A stretch of 64,000 nt of DNA, taken from positions 310,001-374,000 of the forward strand of contig NZ_CP061274.1 of assembly GCF_014775655.1 (NCBI RefSeq). The letters run 5' to 3'. The position numbers were made by a program, and so were the translations under genes. Positions 8,132 through 16,906 of this stretch are shown here, one piece after another; position 1 is the stretch's first letter, and every line of letters starts with the position of its first letter. Origin of the DNA: Clavibacter zhangzhiyongii (GTDB taxonomy: Bacteria; Actinomycetota; Actinomycetes; Actinomycetales; Microbacteriaceae). The notes beneath the pieces were generated by a model. It saw only the letters and a program-made list of their open reading frames with translations, ran no database searches and was not told where the DNA came from.

Positions 8132-8491
8132 GCCTCGCGCGGGGCGACCCGTGAGCACGCTCGCCACGGCGTCGAGCGCGCCGGGCACGAGCGCGTACCA
8201 GGCCCAGGTGCCGCGCTTCTCGCGGGAGAGGATCCCGGCGTCGACCAGCACGCGGCAGTGGTGCGACACCGTGGGCTGCGACAGCCCGAGCCGCCCCGGC
8301 AGGTCGCACGCGCAGAGCTCGCCGGCGTCCGCCGCCGCGACCATCGAGACGATGCGGAGGCGGGCCGGATCCGCGATGGCCTTGAGCGCGCCGGACAGCT
8401 GCTCGGCGGCGTCCTGGTCGAGCGCCGCGACGCCGAGGGGCGGGCAGCAATCGGCGACGTCGCGCGCGGGGACGCGGACCGGGGTGCTCAT
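8117..8491 (-). CDS. arsR: ArsR-family metalloregulator (As(III)-type)
   Basis: This 124-residue winged-helix repressor carries a Cys pair at residues 15-16 (VADCCPP) and a second CxC at residues 60-62 (ELCACDL). The paired N-terminal cysteines at 15-16 match the arsenite site described for the Corynebacterium glutamicum ArsR; the CxC in the DNA-recognition helix region is the classic ArsR motif. Recognition helix LSQPTVSHHCRVL lies near residue 75. It is divergent from an ArsO-like gene, and the 85-base space between them holds a dyad. Antimonite or another soft metal is the alternative inducer. Confidence 0.88.
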   Translation of the reverse strand: MSTPVRVPARDVADCCPPLGVAALDQDAAEQLSGALKAIADPARLRIVSMVAAADAGELCACDLPGRLGLSQPTVSHHCRVLVDAGILSREKRGTWAWYALVPGALDAVASVLTGRPARGSALR

Positions 8492-8508
8492 GCCCCCATC
8501 CTCGCACG

Positions 8509-8542
8509 CATCGACATCCATCCATATTGACGTGCGTCGATG
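8509..8542. promoter_or_regulatory. Dyad between arsR and arsO-like gene, probable ArsR operator
   Basis: CATCGAC (8509-8515) and GTCGATG (8536-8542) are perfect inverted 7-mers 20 bases apart; the right half also forms TTGAC-N4-GTCGA (8527-8540). The site is central in the divergent promoter region. Confidence 0.6.
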
Positions 8543-8576
8543 TACGGGGCATGCTGGCCCCGACGAAGGAGCAGCC

Positions 8577-9959
8577 ATGACCCCGACCCCCGCCGATCCG
8601 CCCCGCGCCGTCGCCGACCGCCTCGTCGGGCTCCCCGTCGCCGTGATCGGCGCCGGGCCCGTGGGCCTCGCCGCCGCCGCGCACCTCCGGGAGCGCGGGC
8701 TGCCCGTCGTCGTCCTCGAGGCCGGATCCGACGCGGGCGCCGCCGTGCGCACCTGGGCCCACGTGCGGATGTTCTCGCCCTGGTCGGCCGTCGTCGACGA
8801 CGCCGCCGCGCGGCTGCTCGCCCCCACCGGCTGGATCCTGCCCGGCGGCGCCGCCCCCACCGGCGCCGAGCTCGTCGAGCGCTACCTGGCCCCGCTCGCC
8901 GCGACGCCCGAGCTCGCCGCCGTGATCCGGTACGGCGCCCGCGTCGAGGCCGTGAGCCGCGAGGGCATGGACCGCTCGCGCAGCGCGGGCCGCGCCGACG
9001 CCCCCTTCCTCCTCCGCGTGCGCACGCCCGCCGGCGTCGAGCACGTCCGGGCGCGCGCCGTGATCGACGCGTCGGGCACCACCGGCACGCCGAACCCGCT
9101 GACCGCGGCGGGGCTGGATCCCACGACCGACCTCGGCGACCGGGTCGCGGGCGCGTTCCCCGACGTGCGCGGCGCGGACCGCGCCCGGTTCGCGGGTCGG
9201 CGGGTGCTCGTCGTCGGGGCCGGGCACTCGGCGGCGACCGCGGTCATCGCGCTGGCGCGGCTCGCCGAGGAGGCCGCCGGCACGACCGTCGCCTGGCTGG
9301 TCCGCACCCCCCGCGTCGCACGGCTGGCGCCCGACGCCGCCGACGAGCTGGTCGGACGCGGGCAGCTCGGCACGCGGGTCCACCGGCTCGTGGCCGAGGG
9401 CCGCGTGGAGCACCTGACGGGCGTCGAGATCGACGACGTGCAGGTCGACGGCGACGGGGTGCGCGTCGCGGGCCGGCGCGGCGGGGAGCCGTTCGCGACG
9501 ACGGCGGACGTGGTGGTGCAGGCCACCGGATCGCGCCCGGACCTCGCGATGCTCCGCGAGGTGCGCCTCGCGCTCGACGACGTGGTGGAGGCGCCCTGCG
9601 CGCTCGCCCCGCTCATCGACCCGCAGCTGCACTCGTGCGGATCCGTCCCGCCGCACGGCGCCGCCGAGCTCGCGCACCCGGAGCCCGGCCTGTTCGTCGC
9701 CGGGATGAAGTCGTACGGCCGCGCGCCCACCTTCCTGCTGCTCACCGGGTACGAGCAGGTGCGGTCCATCGTCGCCGAGCTCGCGGGCGACCGGGCCGCG
9801 GCCCGCGAGGTGCGGCTGGTCCTGCCGTCGACCGGCGTGTGCTCGACCGACGTCCCCGACGACGACGACGCGGTCCCGTCCTCGCGCGGCCGCGACCTCC
9901 TCGCGGTCGGCGCGCCGGCCGCCATCCCCGTCGCGTCCCCCGGCGGGTGCTGCGCGTGA
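8577..9959 (+). CDS. ArsO-like FAD/NAD(P)-dependent monooxygenase
   Basis: A 460-residue flavoprotein with an N-terminal FAD-binding Rossmann fold (VIGAGPVGLAAAAHL, residues about 23-37), an ATG-type motif (IDASGTTGTPNP, about 160) and a second dinucleotide fold (VLVVGAGHSAATAV, about 210). It ends in GGCCA, a C-terminal Cys pair reminiscent of thiol-metal contact sites. Genes of this type next to arsR are called arsO; their reaction is still poorly known. ATG 8577 has an AAGGAG ribosome site. Downstream is an MFS gene 18 bases away, presumably co-transcribed. Confidence 0.78.
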   Translation: MTPTPADPPRAVADRLVGLPVAVIGAGPVGLAAAAHLRERGLPVVVLEAGSDAGAAVRTWAHVRMFSPWSAVVDDAAARLLAPTGWILPGGAAPTGAELVERYLAPLAATPELAAVIRYGARVEAVSREGMDRSRSAGRADAPFLLRVRTPAGVEHVRARAVIDASGTTGTPNPLTAAGLDPTTDLGDRVAGAFPDVRGADRARFAGRRVLVVGAGHSAATAVIALARLAEEAAGTTVAWLVRTPRVARLAPDAADELVGRGQLGTRVHRLVAEGRVEHLTGVEIDDVQVDGDGVRVAGRRGGEPFATTADVVVQATGSRPDLAMLREVRLALDDVVEAPCALAPLIDPQLHSCGSVPPHGAAELAHPEPGLFVAGMKSYGRAPTFLLLTGYEQVRSIVAELAGDRAAAREVRLVLPSTGVCSTDVPDDDDAVPSSRGRDLLAVGAPAAIPVASPGGCCA

Positions 9960-9977
9960 CGCGGGAGACGGCCGCGG

Positions 9978-11228
9978 GTGCGTGAGGCCCGACGCCGCCG
10001 GATCCTGCTGGCCGGGCTCTGCGCGTCGCAGGTCGTCTCGTGGGGTGTCCTCTACTACGCGTTCCCCGCGGTCAGCGCGACGGTGGCCGCCGACACCGGG
10101 TGGTCGCTCGGCGCCGTGACGACCGCGTTCTCGGTCGGCCTCGTGCTCTCCGCGATCGCGGGCGTGCCCGTCGGCCGCCTCCTCGACCGCGTCGGTGCGC
10201 GCTCCGTGATGACCGCCGGCACGCTCGGCGGGGCGCTCGGCCTCGTCGCGGTGGCGCTCGCGCCCACGCTGCCCTGGCTCGTGGCCGCGTGGTGCGTCAC
10301 GGGGATCGCCCAGTCCGCGACGCTCTACCAGGCCGCGTTCGCCGTGATCATCCGCACCTCGGGGGAGCACCGCACGCGGGGCCTCACGATCCTCACGCTG
10401 GCGGCCGGCCTCGCCTCGACGGTCTTCGCGCCCGTCGCCGCCGCCCTCACCGACGCCGCGGGGTGGCGGGCGGCGCTCGTCGTGCTGGCGGGGATCCTCG
10501 TGGCGACCGTGACGCCGATCCACCTGCTGGTCGTGCCCGCGCGCTGGCCGGACGAGGCCGCTCCCGCCCCGGGGTCCGACGCGGGCGGGCGGGTGCGCGA
10601 CATCGTGCGGTCGGCGCCATTCGTGCGCGCGCAGGCCGGCATGACCCTCCTCACGCTCGCGCTCTACGGCGCCACCCTCACCCTCGTGCCGCTGCTCCTC
10701 GCCCAGGGCTACGACACGGCCACCGCCGTGGTCGCCTTCGGACTCGTCGGCGTGGGGCAGGTGGCGGGCCGTATCCTGTTCGCGTCCGGGAGCTGGAGCC
10801 CGGGGCGGGCAGGGCTCGCGGTGGGCGCCGCGACGGTCGTCGCGCTCGTGGGCCTCGCGCTCCTGCCGCGGCCGTTCCCGGCGCTCGTGGTCGTGGTCCT
10901 CCTGGCGGGCGCGGCGCGCGGGGCCCTCACGCTCGTGCAGGCGTCGATCGTGGTCGACCGCTGGGGCACCGCGCGGCTCGGCCAGCTGAGCGGCGCGTTC
11001 GCCGTGCCGGTCACGGGCGCGGCCGCCGTGGCGCCGGCGCTCGGAGCATGGCTGCTCACGAGCGTCGGGGGCACGGCGGGCACCCTGCTGCTGGCCGGGC
11101 TCGCGGCGCTCGGCCTGGCGGTCACGGCGCTCGTCCCGGGCCGGGCCGACGCTGCGGGCGCCGCGCCGGACGGCCCCGCCACGACCGCGCCCGCGGCCCC
11201 GACGCGCCTCCGACCGGACGTACGCTGA
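9978..11228 (+). CDS. MFS transporter, probably co-transcribed with the arsO-like gene
   Basis: The 416-residue protein has about 12 hydrophobic segments and an MFS loop 2-3 motif (GRLLDRVGARSVM near residue 70). It starts at a GTG 18 bases after the flavoprotein stop. The substrate cannot be read from sequence; location in an arsR-controlled operon suggests export of arsenite, antimonite or a product of the flavoprotein (inference). Its last 40 residues are Ala/Pro/Thr-rich and outside the membrane core. Neither arsB, acr3 nor arsC is in the window. Confidence 0.72.
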   Translation: MREARRRRILLAGLCASQVVSWGVLYYAFPAVSATVAADTGWSLGAVTTAFSVGLVLSAIAGVPVGRLLDRVGARSVMTAGTLGGALGLVAVALAPTLPWLVAAWCVTGIAQSATLYQAAFAVIIRTSGEHRTRGLTILTLAAGLASTVFAPVAAALTDAAGWRAALVVLAGILVATVTPIHLLVVPARWPDEAAPAPGSDAGGRVRDIVRSAPFVRAQAGMTLLTLALYGATLTLVPLLLAQGYDTATAVVAFGLVGVGQVAGRILFASGSWSPGRAGLAVGAATVVALVGLALLPRPFPALVVVVLLAGAARGALTLVQASIVVDRWGTARLGQLSGAFAVPVTGAAAVAPALGAWLLTSVGGTAGTLLLAGLAALGLAVTALVPGRADAAGAAPDGPATTAPAAPTRLRPDVR

Positions 11229-11232
11229 ACCC

Positions 11233-12543
11233 ATGCGGTCCTTCCGACGTGCGGGATCCGCACGCACCCCCGAGCCCGGCGACGGCGCGACGTCCGACGC
11301 CCGCGCACCCCAGCCCGGCGACGGATCCATGCCCGACACCCGCGGCCCCGCCCGCGCCCCGCGCGCGAAGCTCCCGCGCGACGTGCTCGTCCTCGGCATC
11401 ATCGCCTTCTTCGTGATGGTCGGCTTCGGCGTGGTCGTGCCCGTGCTCCCCGTCTACGCCCGCAGCTTCGGCGTCGGCAGCTTCGAGATCGGCGCGGTCA
11501 TCTCGGCGTTCGCGCTCATGCGGCTCGTGATGAGCCCGTTCGTCGCCCGGATCATGGACTGGACGGGCGAGCGCACCGTGCTCGCCATCGGCCTCGCGAT
11601 CGTCGCCCTCTCCTCCGGCCTCGCGGGCCTCGCGCAGGACTACCTGCAGCTCCTGCTCCTCCGCGGCGCGGGCGGCATCGGCTCGGCGATGTTCTCGGTC
11701 GCGGCCATGACGCTGCTGCTCGGCTCGACGGATCCCACCCGCCGCGCCCGCGCGATCGGCTTCTACCAGGGCGGATTCCTCATCGGCGGCATGGCCGGGC
11801 CGGCGCTCGGCGCCGTGCTCGCGACCGTCTCGCTCACCGCTCCCTTCTTCTTCTACGCGGCGACCCTCGCGGTCGCGAGCGTCATCGGGCTCCTGCTGCT
11901 GTCGAAGCGCACGGGCCCGGCGGATGCGACCGGCCCCGTTGAGCCGCCGCGCCCCTTCGCCGAGGTGCTCCGCGACACCCGCTACCGTGGCGCGCTGCTC
12001 GCGAACCTCGGCAACGGATGGGCGTCCATGGGCGTCCGCAGCTCGCTGATCCCGCTGCTCGTGGTCGAGGTGATCCGCGCGCCCGCCGCCTCCACCGGCA
12101 TCGCGTTCGCCTGCGCCGCCGTGGTGCAGGCGCTCGCGCTCGCACCGGCCGCGCGGTTCGTCGACACGGTCGGGCGCCGGCCGGCGATCATCGGGTCGTT
12201 CGCCGTCGCGGGCGTGCTGATGGTCGCGATCCCGTTCGCGCCGAACGTCGTCGTCCTCACGATCCTTCTCTGCCTTTTCGGCGCGGCCGCGTCGTTCATG
12301 GGCACGGCGCCGGGTGCCGCGGTGGGCGACGCCGCGGGCGGCCGCAGCGGTCGCCCCGTGGCCGTGTTCTCGATGGTGTCGGACCTCGGCGCCATCGTCG
12401 GCCCGCTCGTCGCCGGGTACCTCGCCGACGCGGTGTCGTTCCCCGTCGCGTTCGCGACCGGCGCCGTGCTGCTGCTGGCCGCCTCCGCGTACGCGCTGCT
12501 GCGCATGCCGCGCGACGAGCGCATCACCGCGCCCGCCGCCTGA
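11233..12543 (+). CDS. MFS drug exporter, DHA1 type
   Basis: A 436-residue carrier with about 12 TM helices after a 50-residue hydrophilic N-terminus containing a twice-repeated P-E/Q-PGDG motif. MFS signatures visible are ARIMDWTGERTVL (loop 2-3) and GPALGAVLA of motif C in TM5, which is typical of drug:H+ antiporters. It starts only 4 bases after the previous MFS gene but has its own TACGCT box 6 bases before the ATG, so independent leaderless transcription is likely. Substrate unknown. Confidence 0.8.
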   Translation: MRSFRRAGSARTPEPGDGATSDARAPQPGDGSMPDTRGPARAPRAKLPRDVLVLGIIAFFVMVGFGVVVPVLPVYARSFGVGSFEIGAVISAFALMRLVMSPFVARIMDWTGERTVLAIGLAIVALSSGLAGLAQDYLQLLLLRGAGGIGSAMFSVAAMTLLLGSTDPTRRARAIGFYQGGFLIGGMAGPALGAVLATVSLTAPFFFYAATLAVASVIGLLLLSKRTGPADATGPVEPPRPFAEVLRDTRYRGALLANLGNGWASMGVRSSLIPLLVVEVIRAPAASTGIAFACAAVVQALALAPAARFVDTVGRRPAIIGSFAVAGVLMVAIPFAPNVVVLTILLCLFGAAASFMGTAPGAAVGDAAGGRSGRPVAVFSMVSDLGAIVGPLVAGYLADAVSFPVAFATGAVLLLAASAYALLRMPRDERITAPAA

Positions 12544-12635
12544 TCCCGCACCCGCGCCGTCCCTCCACAGCGGGATCGGTCGCGGGAGCGGGCGCCACCG
12601 GGCGTCATGCGCAGGATGGGGCCCCGGGCGTTCCG

Positions 12636-12641
12636 TATCCT
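12636..12641 (+). promoter_or_regulatory. -10 element TATCCT of ppc
   Basis: TATCCT ends 7 bases before the GTG at 12649, supporting a leaderless transcript and deciding the start against in-frame ATGs at 12607 and 12616, which lie upstream of this box. Confidence 0.6.
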
Positions 12642-12648
12642 CGTCTCC

Positions 12649-15381
12649 GTGACGACTCCCCCGAAGAAGCCGCTTCCCCTCGAGCACGACTCCACCCGCG
12701 ACGGCACGCGCGACGCCGTCGAGCCCGCGCTCCGCTCCGACGTGAGCCACCTGGGCGGCCTGCTCGGCCGGGTGCTCCGCGAGTCCGGCGGGGAGGAGCT
12801 GCTGCGCGACGTCGAGCGCCTCCGCGAGCTCGTCATCGACGCGTACGAGAGCGCGCGCGACGCCTCCATCGACGACGCCGAGCGGCTCGTCGCCACCTTC
12901 ACGCCGGAGCGCGCCGAGCAGGTCGCCCGCGCGTTCACCTGCTACTTCCACCTGGCGAACCTCGCCGAGGAGCACCACCGCGTGCGCGTCCTCCGCGAGC
13001 GCGAGGCGGCGTCGGGCTTCGTGCCCGACTCCATCCCGGATGCGGTGGGCAAGCTCACCGAGGAGCTCGGCCGCGAGGAGGCCATGCGCCGCCTCGGCGA
13101 GATGCGCTTCCACCCGGTGCTCACGGCCCACCCCACCGAGGCGCGGCGCCGCGCCGTGGCCACGGGCATCCGCCGCATCGGCGACCTGCTCACCGAGCGC
13201 GACGGCGCGATGGCCGGCACGCTCACGGGCCAGGACGTCGACCGGCGCCTGCTCGAGGAGATCGACGGCCTGTGGCGCACGTCCCCGCTGCGCACCACCC
13301 GCCCCACCCCGCTCGACGAGGTGCGCACGGCCATGGGCGTCTTCGACCAGACGCTGTTCGAGGTCGTGCCGCGCGTCTACCGCCTGCTCGACGACTGGCT
13401 GCTCGGCGAGGAGGCCGGCGTGCGCGAGGCGGTGGCGCCCGCCTTCTTCCGGCTCGGCAACTGGATCGCGGCGGACCGCGACGGCAACCCGTACGTCACC
13501 GCGGCGGTCACCGAGGAGGCCGCGGGCATCGCCAGCGAGCACATCCTGCTGGGCCTCGAGCGCGTCGCGCTCCGGGTCGGCCGATCCCTCACCCTCGGCG
13601 ACGCCGACACCCCGCCGAGCCCGGAGCTCCGGGAGCTCGCCGCCGCGCAGGACGCGCTCGCGCCGCATCTCACCGCGCGCATCGGCACGCGCGCCCCGGC
13701 GGAGCTGCACCGCCGCGTGCTGCTCGTCATCGCCGGCCGCCTCGCCGCCACGCGCGAGCGCCACGACGATCCCATCGCGTACCCGTCGGCCGCCGAGCTG
13801 CTGGCCGACCTGCGCGTGCTGCAGGGGTCGCTGCGCGGGGCCGGCGCCCACCGCATCGCGGGCGGCGAGCTCCAGGGCCTCATCTGGCAGGCGGAGACCT
13901 TCGGCTTCCACCTCGCGGAGATGGAGGTGCGCCAGCACTCGCAGGTGCACCGCGAGGCGCTGCGCGAGGTGCTGGCCGTGGCCGCGGCGGACGCGTCCGG
14001 CGACCGGGCCCCCGAGCTCGCGCCCATGACGGTCGAGGTGCTCGACGTGTTCCGCACGCTCGCCCGCCTCCAGGAGCGGCACGGCGTCGCGCCCTTCTCC
14101 CGCTTCATCGTCTCGTTCACGCAGTCGGCCGACGACATCCGCACCGTGCACGAGCTGGCCGCGCTGGCCCTCGGCTCCGCGGAGGCCGCGCCCGTGCTCG
14201 ACGTCATCCCGCTCTTCGAGACGTTCGCCGACCTCCAGGCGAGCACGGAGATCCTCGACGGCATGATCCGGCTGCCCCAGGTCGAGGCGCGCCTCGCCGC
14301 CACGGGTCGCGAGCTCGAGGTCATGCTCGGCTACTCCGACTCCTCGAAGGACGTCGGGCCGGTCTCCGCGACCTTCGCGCTGTTCGACGCGCAGGCCCGC
14401 ATCGCCGCCTGGGCGCGCGAGAACGACATCGAGCTCACGCTCTTCCACGGCCGCGGCGGTGCCCTCGGCCGCGGCGGCGGGCCGGCCGACCGCGCCGTGC
14501 GGGCCCAGCCGCCGGGATCCGTCGACGGCCGCTTCAAGCTCACCGAGCAGGGCGAGGTGATCTTCGCCCACTACGGCGACAAGCGCATCGCCGCCCGGCA
14601 CATCGAGCAGATGGCCGCGGCCACGCTGCTGGCGTCCGCGCCCTCGAACGAGGAGCGCAACGCCGAGGCGGCCGAGGGATCCGCCGAGATGGTCCGCGTC
14701 ATGGACGAGGCCTCGCGCGCCCGCTTCTTCGAGCTCGTGAAGGCGCCCGGCTTCGCGCCGTGGTTCGCGCAGGTCACGCCCATGGAGGAGATCGGCCTGC
14801 TGGCGCTGGGATCCCGGCCCGCCCGCCGCGGGCTGTCGGTCGAGTCCCTCGAGGACCTGCGGGCGATCCCGTGGGTGTTCGCGTGGACGCAGGCGCGCAT
14901 CAACCTCACCGGCTGGTTCGGCCTGGGATCCGCGCTGGCCGCGGTCGGCGACGAGGCCGTGCTCCGCAAGGCGTACGACGAGTGGCCGCTGTTCACGTCG
15001 ATGATCGACAACGTCGAGATGTCGCTCGCCAAGACCGACGGCCGCCTCGCGGAGCGCTACCTCGCGCTCGGCGACCGCCCGGATCTCGCGGCGCTCGTCA
15101 CGGAGGAGATGGAGCTCACCCGCGAGTGGGTGCGCACGGCCACCGGCCGCGGCGAGATCCTCGAGGGCCGGCCGGTGCTGCGCCGCGCGGTGCGCCTCCG
15201 GAGCCCGTACGTCGACGCCCTGTCGCTGCTGCAGCTGCGTGCCCTGCGTGCGCTGCGCACGTCGGCGTCCGATGCGGTAGGCCGGGGCGCTCCCGGCCAG
15301 GCCGACCCGACGGATCCGGACCACCGGCTCCTGCTCCTCACGGTCAACGGCATCGCGGCGGGGCTGCAGAACACGGGGTGA
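12649..15381 (+). CDS. ppc: Phosphoenolpyruvate carboxylase
   Basis: PEP carboxylase makes oxaloacetate from PEP and bicarbonate to refill the TCA cycle. The protein is 910 residues, normal for bacteria. Catalytic His is H161 in LTAHPTEARRR; the GYSDSSKDVG and FHGRGGALGRGGGP active-site loops are intact, and the chain ends in the universal LQNTG C-terminus. The GTG start at 12649 follows a TATCCT box by 7 bases. A 12-base GC palindrome lies 28 bases after its stop. Confidence 0.97.
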   Translation: MTTPPKKPLPLEHDSTRDGTRDAVEPALRSDVSHLGGLLGRVLRESGGEELLRDVERLRELVIDAYESARDASIDDAERLVATFTPERAEQVARAFTCYFHLANLAEEHHRVRVLREREAASGFVPDSIPDAVGKLTEELGREEAMRRLGEMRFHPVLTAHPTEARRRAVATGIRRIGDLLTERDGAMAGTLTGQDVDRRLLEEIDGLWRTSPLRTTRPTPLDEVRTAMGVFDQTLFEVVPRVYRLLDDWLLGEEAGVREAVAPAFFRLGNWIAADRDGNPYVTAAVTEEAAGIASEHILLGLERVALRVGRSLTLGDADTPPSPELRELAAAQDALAPHLTARIGTRAPAELHRRVLLVIAGRLAATRERHDDPIAYPSAAELLADLRVLQGSLRGAGAHRIAGGELQGLIWQAETFGFHLAEMEVRQHSQVHREALREVLAVAAADASGDRAPELAPMTVEVLDVFRTLARLQERHGVAPFSRFIVSFTQSADDIRTVHELAALALGSAEAAPVLDVIPLFETFADLQASTEILDGMIRLPQVEARLAATGRELEVMLGYSDSSKDVGPVSATFALFDAQARIAAWARENDIELTLFHGRGGALGRGGGPADRAVRAQPPGSVDGRFKLTEQGEVIFAHYGDKRIAARHIEQMAAATLLASAPSNEERNAEAAEGSAEMVRVMDEASRARFFELVKAPGFAPWFAQVTPMEEIGLLALGSRPARRGLSVESLEDLRAIPWVFAWTQARINLTGWFGLGSALAAVGDEAVLRKAYDEWPLFTSMIDNVEMSLAKTDGRLAERYLALGDRPDLAALVTEEMELTREWVRTATGRGEILEGRPVLRRAVRLRSPYVDALSLLQLRALRALRTSASDAVGRGAPGQADPTDPDHRLLLLTVNGIAAGLQNTG

Positions 15382-15409
15382 CTGGCGTGCGGGCGCAGGG
15401 GTCGCATCC

Positions 15410-15421
15410 CAGGGGCCCCTG
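15410..15421. terminator. GC palindrome CAGGGGCCCCTG after ppc
   Basis: A perfect 12-base palindrome 28 bases past the ppc stop. It could form a short hairpin but has no T tract, so termination is only a suggestion. Confidence 0.35.
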
Positions 15422-15433
15422 TCCGCCGGGTAG

Positions 15434-15501
15434 CTCGAGAAAGACACTGAAGACCACGGAGACGAGGGCGGGGTGTGGCCGTCTATTTGTCCTTTCTCGA
15501 G
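15434..15501. repeat. Inverted repeat at the left edge of a lower-GC island
   Basis: CTCGAGAAAGACA (15434-15446) and TGTCCTTTCTCGAG (15488-15501) are inverted copies differing by one inserted base, 41 bases apart. They lie between ppc and the TetR gene, exactly where composition drops. They could be a transcription terminator/attenuator or a scar of insertion; no transposase is present. Confidence 0.55.
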
Positions 15502-15540
15502 TCCCTTGTGATGCGAGAGGAGTTGGTGGTCGGGGTCGGC

Positions 15541-16098
15541 TCACGCTTTAAAGCGGTCGAGGAAGGCGCCGATGATGTCACCTGCCCGCGTGGCGGTCAT
15601 GCGCTCGGTCTCCGTCGCGCGTGCGATGGCGATCCCGTCGAGCAGGGCCATGAGGGCCGCCGCGTCATTCTCGCCGAGGAGGGGGTTGACCTGCTGCAAC
15701 AGGGTCGTGAGTCCTCGTTCCATCGTCAGCCAGGCGTCTCGATGGGCTCGGGCCACGGCCTCGCTGGTGGCGGCCTTCGAAGCGAACGCCAACCAGACGA
15801 CGGAAGCTATGCGGGATTCGTCGTCGACCCCGCCCAATATCCGACTGACGGCTGCCAGGTTCGCCAACGGTGTCGCGGCCAGGTCCGTGGCGGCCATCAC
15901 CCGTTCGATGAACCGCCGGCCCACCTCATCCATGGCCGCCATGAGCAGGTCGTCCTTGGTGTGGTGGTGGTGTTGAACGGCCCCGATGGACACGCCGGCC
16001 CGCTTGGCGACGTTGCGGATGCTGACACCCTCGATGCCCTCTGAGGTGAGGATCTCCTCCACCGCAGTGAGGATGCCCTCGGCGGTCGATCCGGTCAT
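15541..16098 (-). CDS. TetR-family repressor
   Basis: A 185-residue TetR protein with the HTH at about residues 20-50 (GVSIRNVAKRAGVSIGAVQHHHHTKDDLL). The unusual HHHH run lies where most TetR proteins have YxHF. It is divergent from a DUF998-like membrane gene, and the perfect dyad between them is almost certainly its operator. Both genes use more A/T-rich codons than their neighbours, suggesting joint acquisition. Ligand unknown. Confidence 0.85.
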   Translation of the reverse strand: MTGSTAEGILTAVEEILTSEGIEGVSIRNVAKRAGVSIGAVQHHHHTKDDLLMAAMDEVGRRFIERVMAATDLAATPLANLAAVSRILGGVDDESRIASVVWLAFASKAATSEAVARAHRDAWLTMERGLTTLLQQVNPLLGENDAAALMALLDGIAIARATETERMTATRAGDIIGAFLDRFKA

Positions 16099-16121
16099 CC
16101 GTCGAGGCTACCCGCCCGCCA

Positions 16122-16139
16122 ACAATACAGTCGTATTGT
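16122..16139. promoter_or_regulatory. Perfect TetR-type operator overlapping the -10 of the DUF998-like gene
   Basis: ACAATAC (16122-16128) and GTATTGT (16133-16139) are exact inverted repeats around AGTC. The right arm contains TATTGT (16134-16139), a plausible -10 box 11 bases before the membrane-protein ATG, so repressor binding would cover the promoter. Confidence 0.8.
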
Positions 16140-16150
16140 ATGGTCGCTGC

Positions 16151-16876
16151 ATGACACGCATCAGATGGGGCGCCACGCTCTGGGTCCTCGGCTTGGTCGC
16201 CTTTCCCGCGCAGATCGTGGCCGCAGCCATGTGGCCTCGCACCTATTCGTGGCGCACGAACTTCATCAGCGACCTCGGCGTCACGGCCTGCGAGATGTTC
16301 GATGTCGGGACCCGGGTGGAGCGCTACATCTGCTCTCCGGCTCATGCCCTCGCGAACGGATCGACGATCGTGAACGGCCTCCTCTTGACTGCTGGTGCCG
16401 TGCTGCTGTGGTCGGCGTGGCCGCGAAGGCGTACGGGGAGGCTGGCCATGGCGCTGCTGATGGTCGGGGGCTTGCTGGTCGCGCTCGTGGGGTTCCTGCC
16501 CTGGGACGTCTACCCGGAGCATCACGATGCCGTGGCGCTCGCGCAGGCGGCAGCACAGTGGGTAGGAATGATCGTTCTCGTCTTCGCCCTGCGTGGCGCC
16601 GGTGCGTTCCGGGGCGCAGCAGTCCTGACAGCCGTGAGCGTTGTCGTGTCCATTTCCGGCTTCGTGCTGTTCATCGACGCGATCGATGGCGGTCCCTCGT
16701 TCGTGCTCGGCCTGGGAATCACGGAGCGGATCGCTTTCGACACCCTCGCTGTCTGGGGTGCGGTGATGGGTGTCATCGTGCTCAAGTCACCACCCGCGGC
16801 ACGAGCGAATTCCCTCTCTGTCTCTGGAAAGCACCTCAGCGCGATAGCGGACGCCCATCGGGCACGACCTCGATAG
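16151..16876 (+). CDS. DUF998-like integral membrane protein
   Basis: A 241-residue protein with about six hydrophobic segments and the DUF998 pattern: an N-terminal TM, then YSWRTNFISDLGVTAC, then SPAHALANGS between TM1 and TM2. Two cysteines (ACEMFDVG and YICSPAH) lie in the first outside loop. DUF998 proteins have no agreed function. GC content is about 60% in sampled lines against well over 70% around it. It starts at ATG 16151, controlled by the TetR dyad just upstream. Confidence 0.72.
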   Translation: MTRIRWGATLWVLGLVAFPAQIVAAAMWPRTYSWRTNFISDLGVTACEMFDVGTRVERYICSPAHALANGSTIVNGLLLTAGAVLLWSAWPRRRTGRLAMALLMVGGLLVALVGFLPWDVYPEHHDAVALAQAAAQWVGMIVLVFALRGAGAFRGAAVLTAVSVVVSISGFVLFIDAIDGGPSFVLGLGITERIAFDTLAVWGAVMGVIVLKSPPAARANSLSVSGKHLSAIADAHRARPR

Positions 16877-16906
16877 AGGAACTGACTCGTTGGGTAGCGG
16901 TGCGTC

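Noticed and set aside
8492-11402. Minus-strand extension of the arsR frame
   Set aside because: Crosses the divergent promoter and the flavoprotein/MFS genes; residues are shadow-like.
15410-15421. Strong rho-independent terminator for ppc
   Set aside because: Palindrome is short and has no T run; kept only as a weak terminator candidate.
11122-15447. A very long open frame on the minus strand
   Set aside because: It is antisense to two MFS genes and ppc, all of which have clear family motifs; its sequence is Arg/Glu/His-rich low complexity typical of GC-rich shadow frames.
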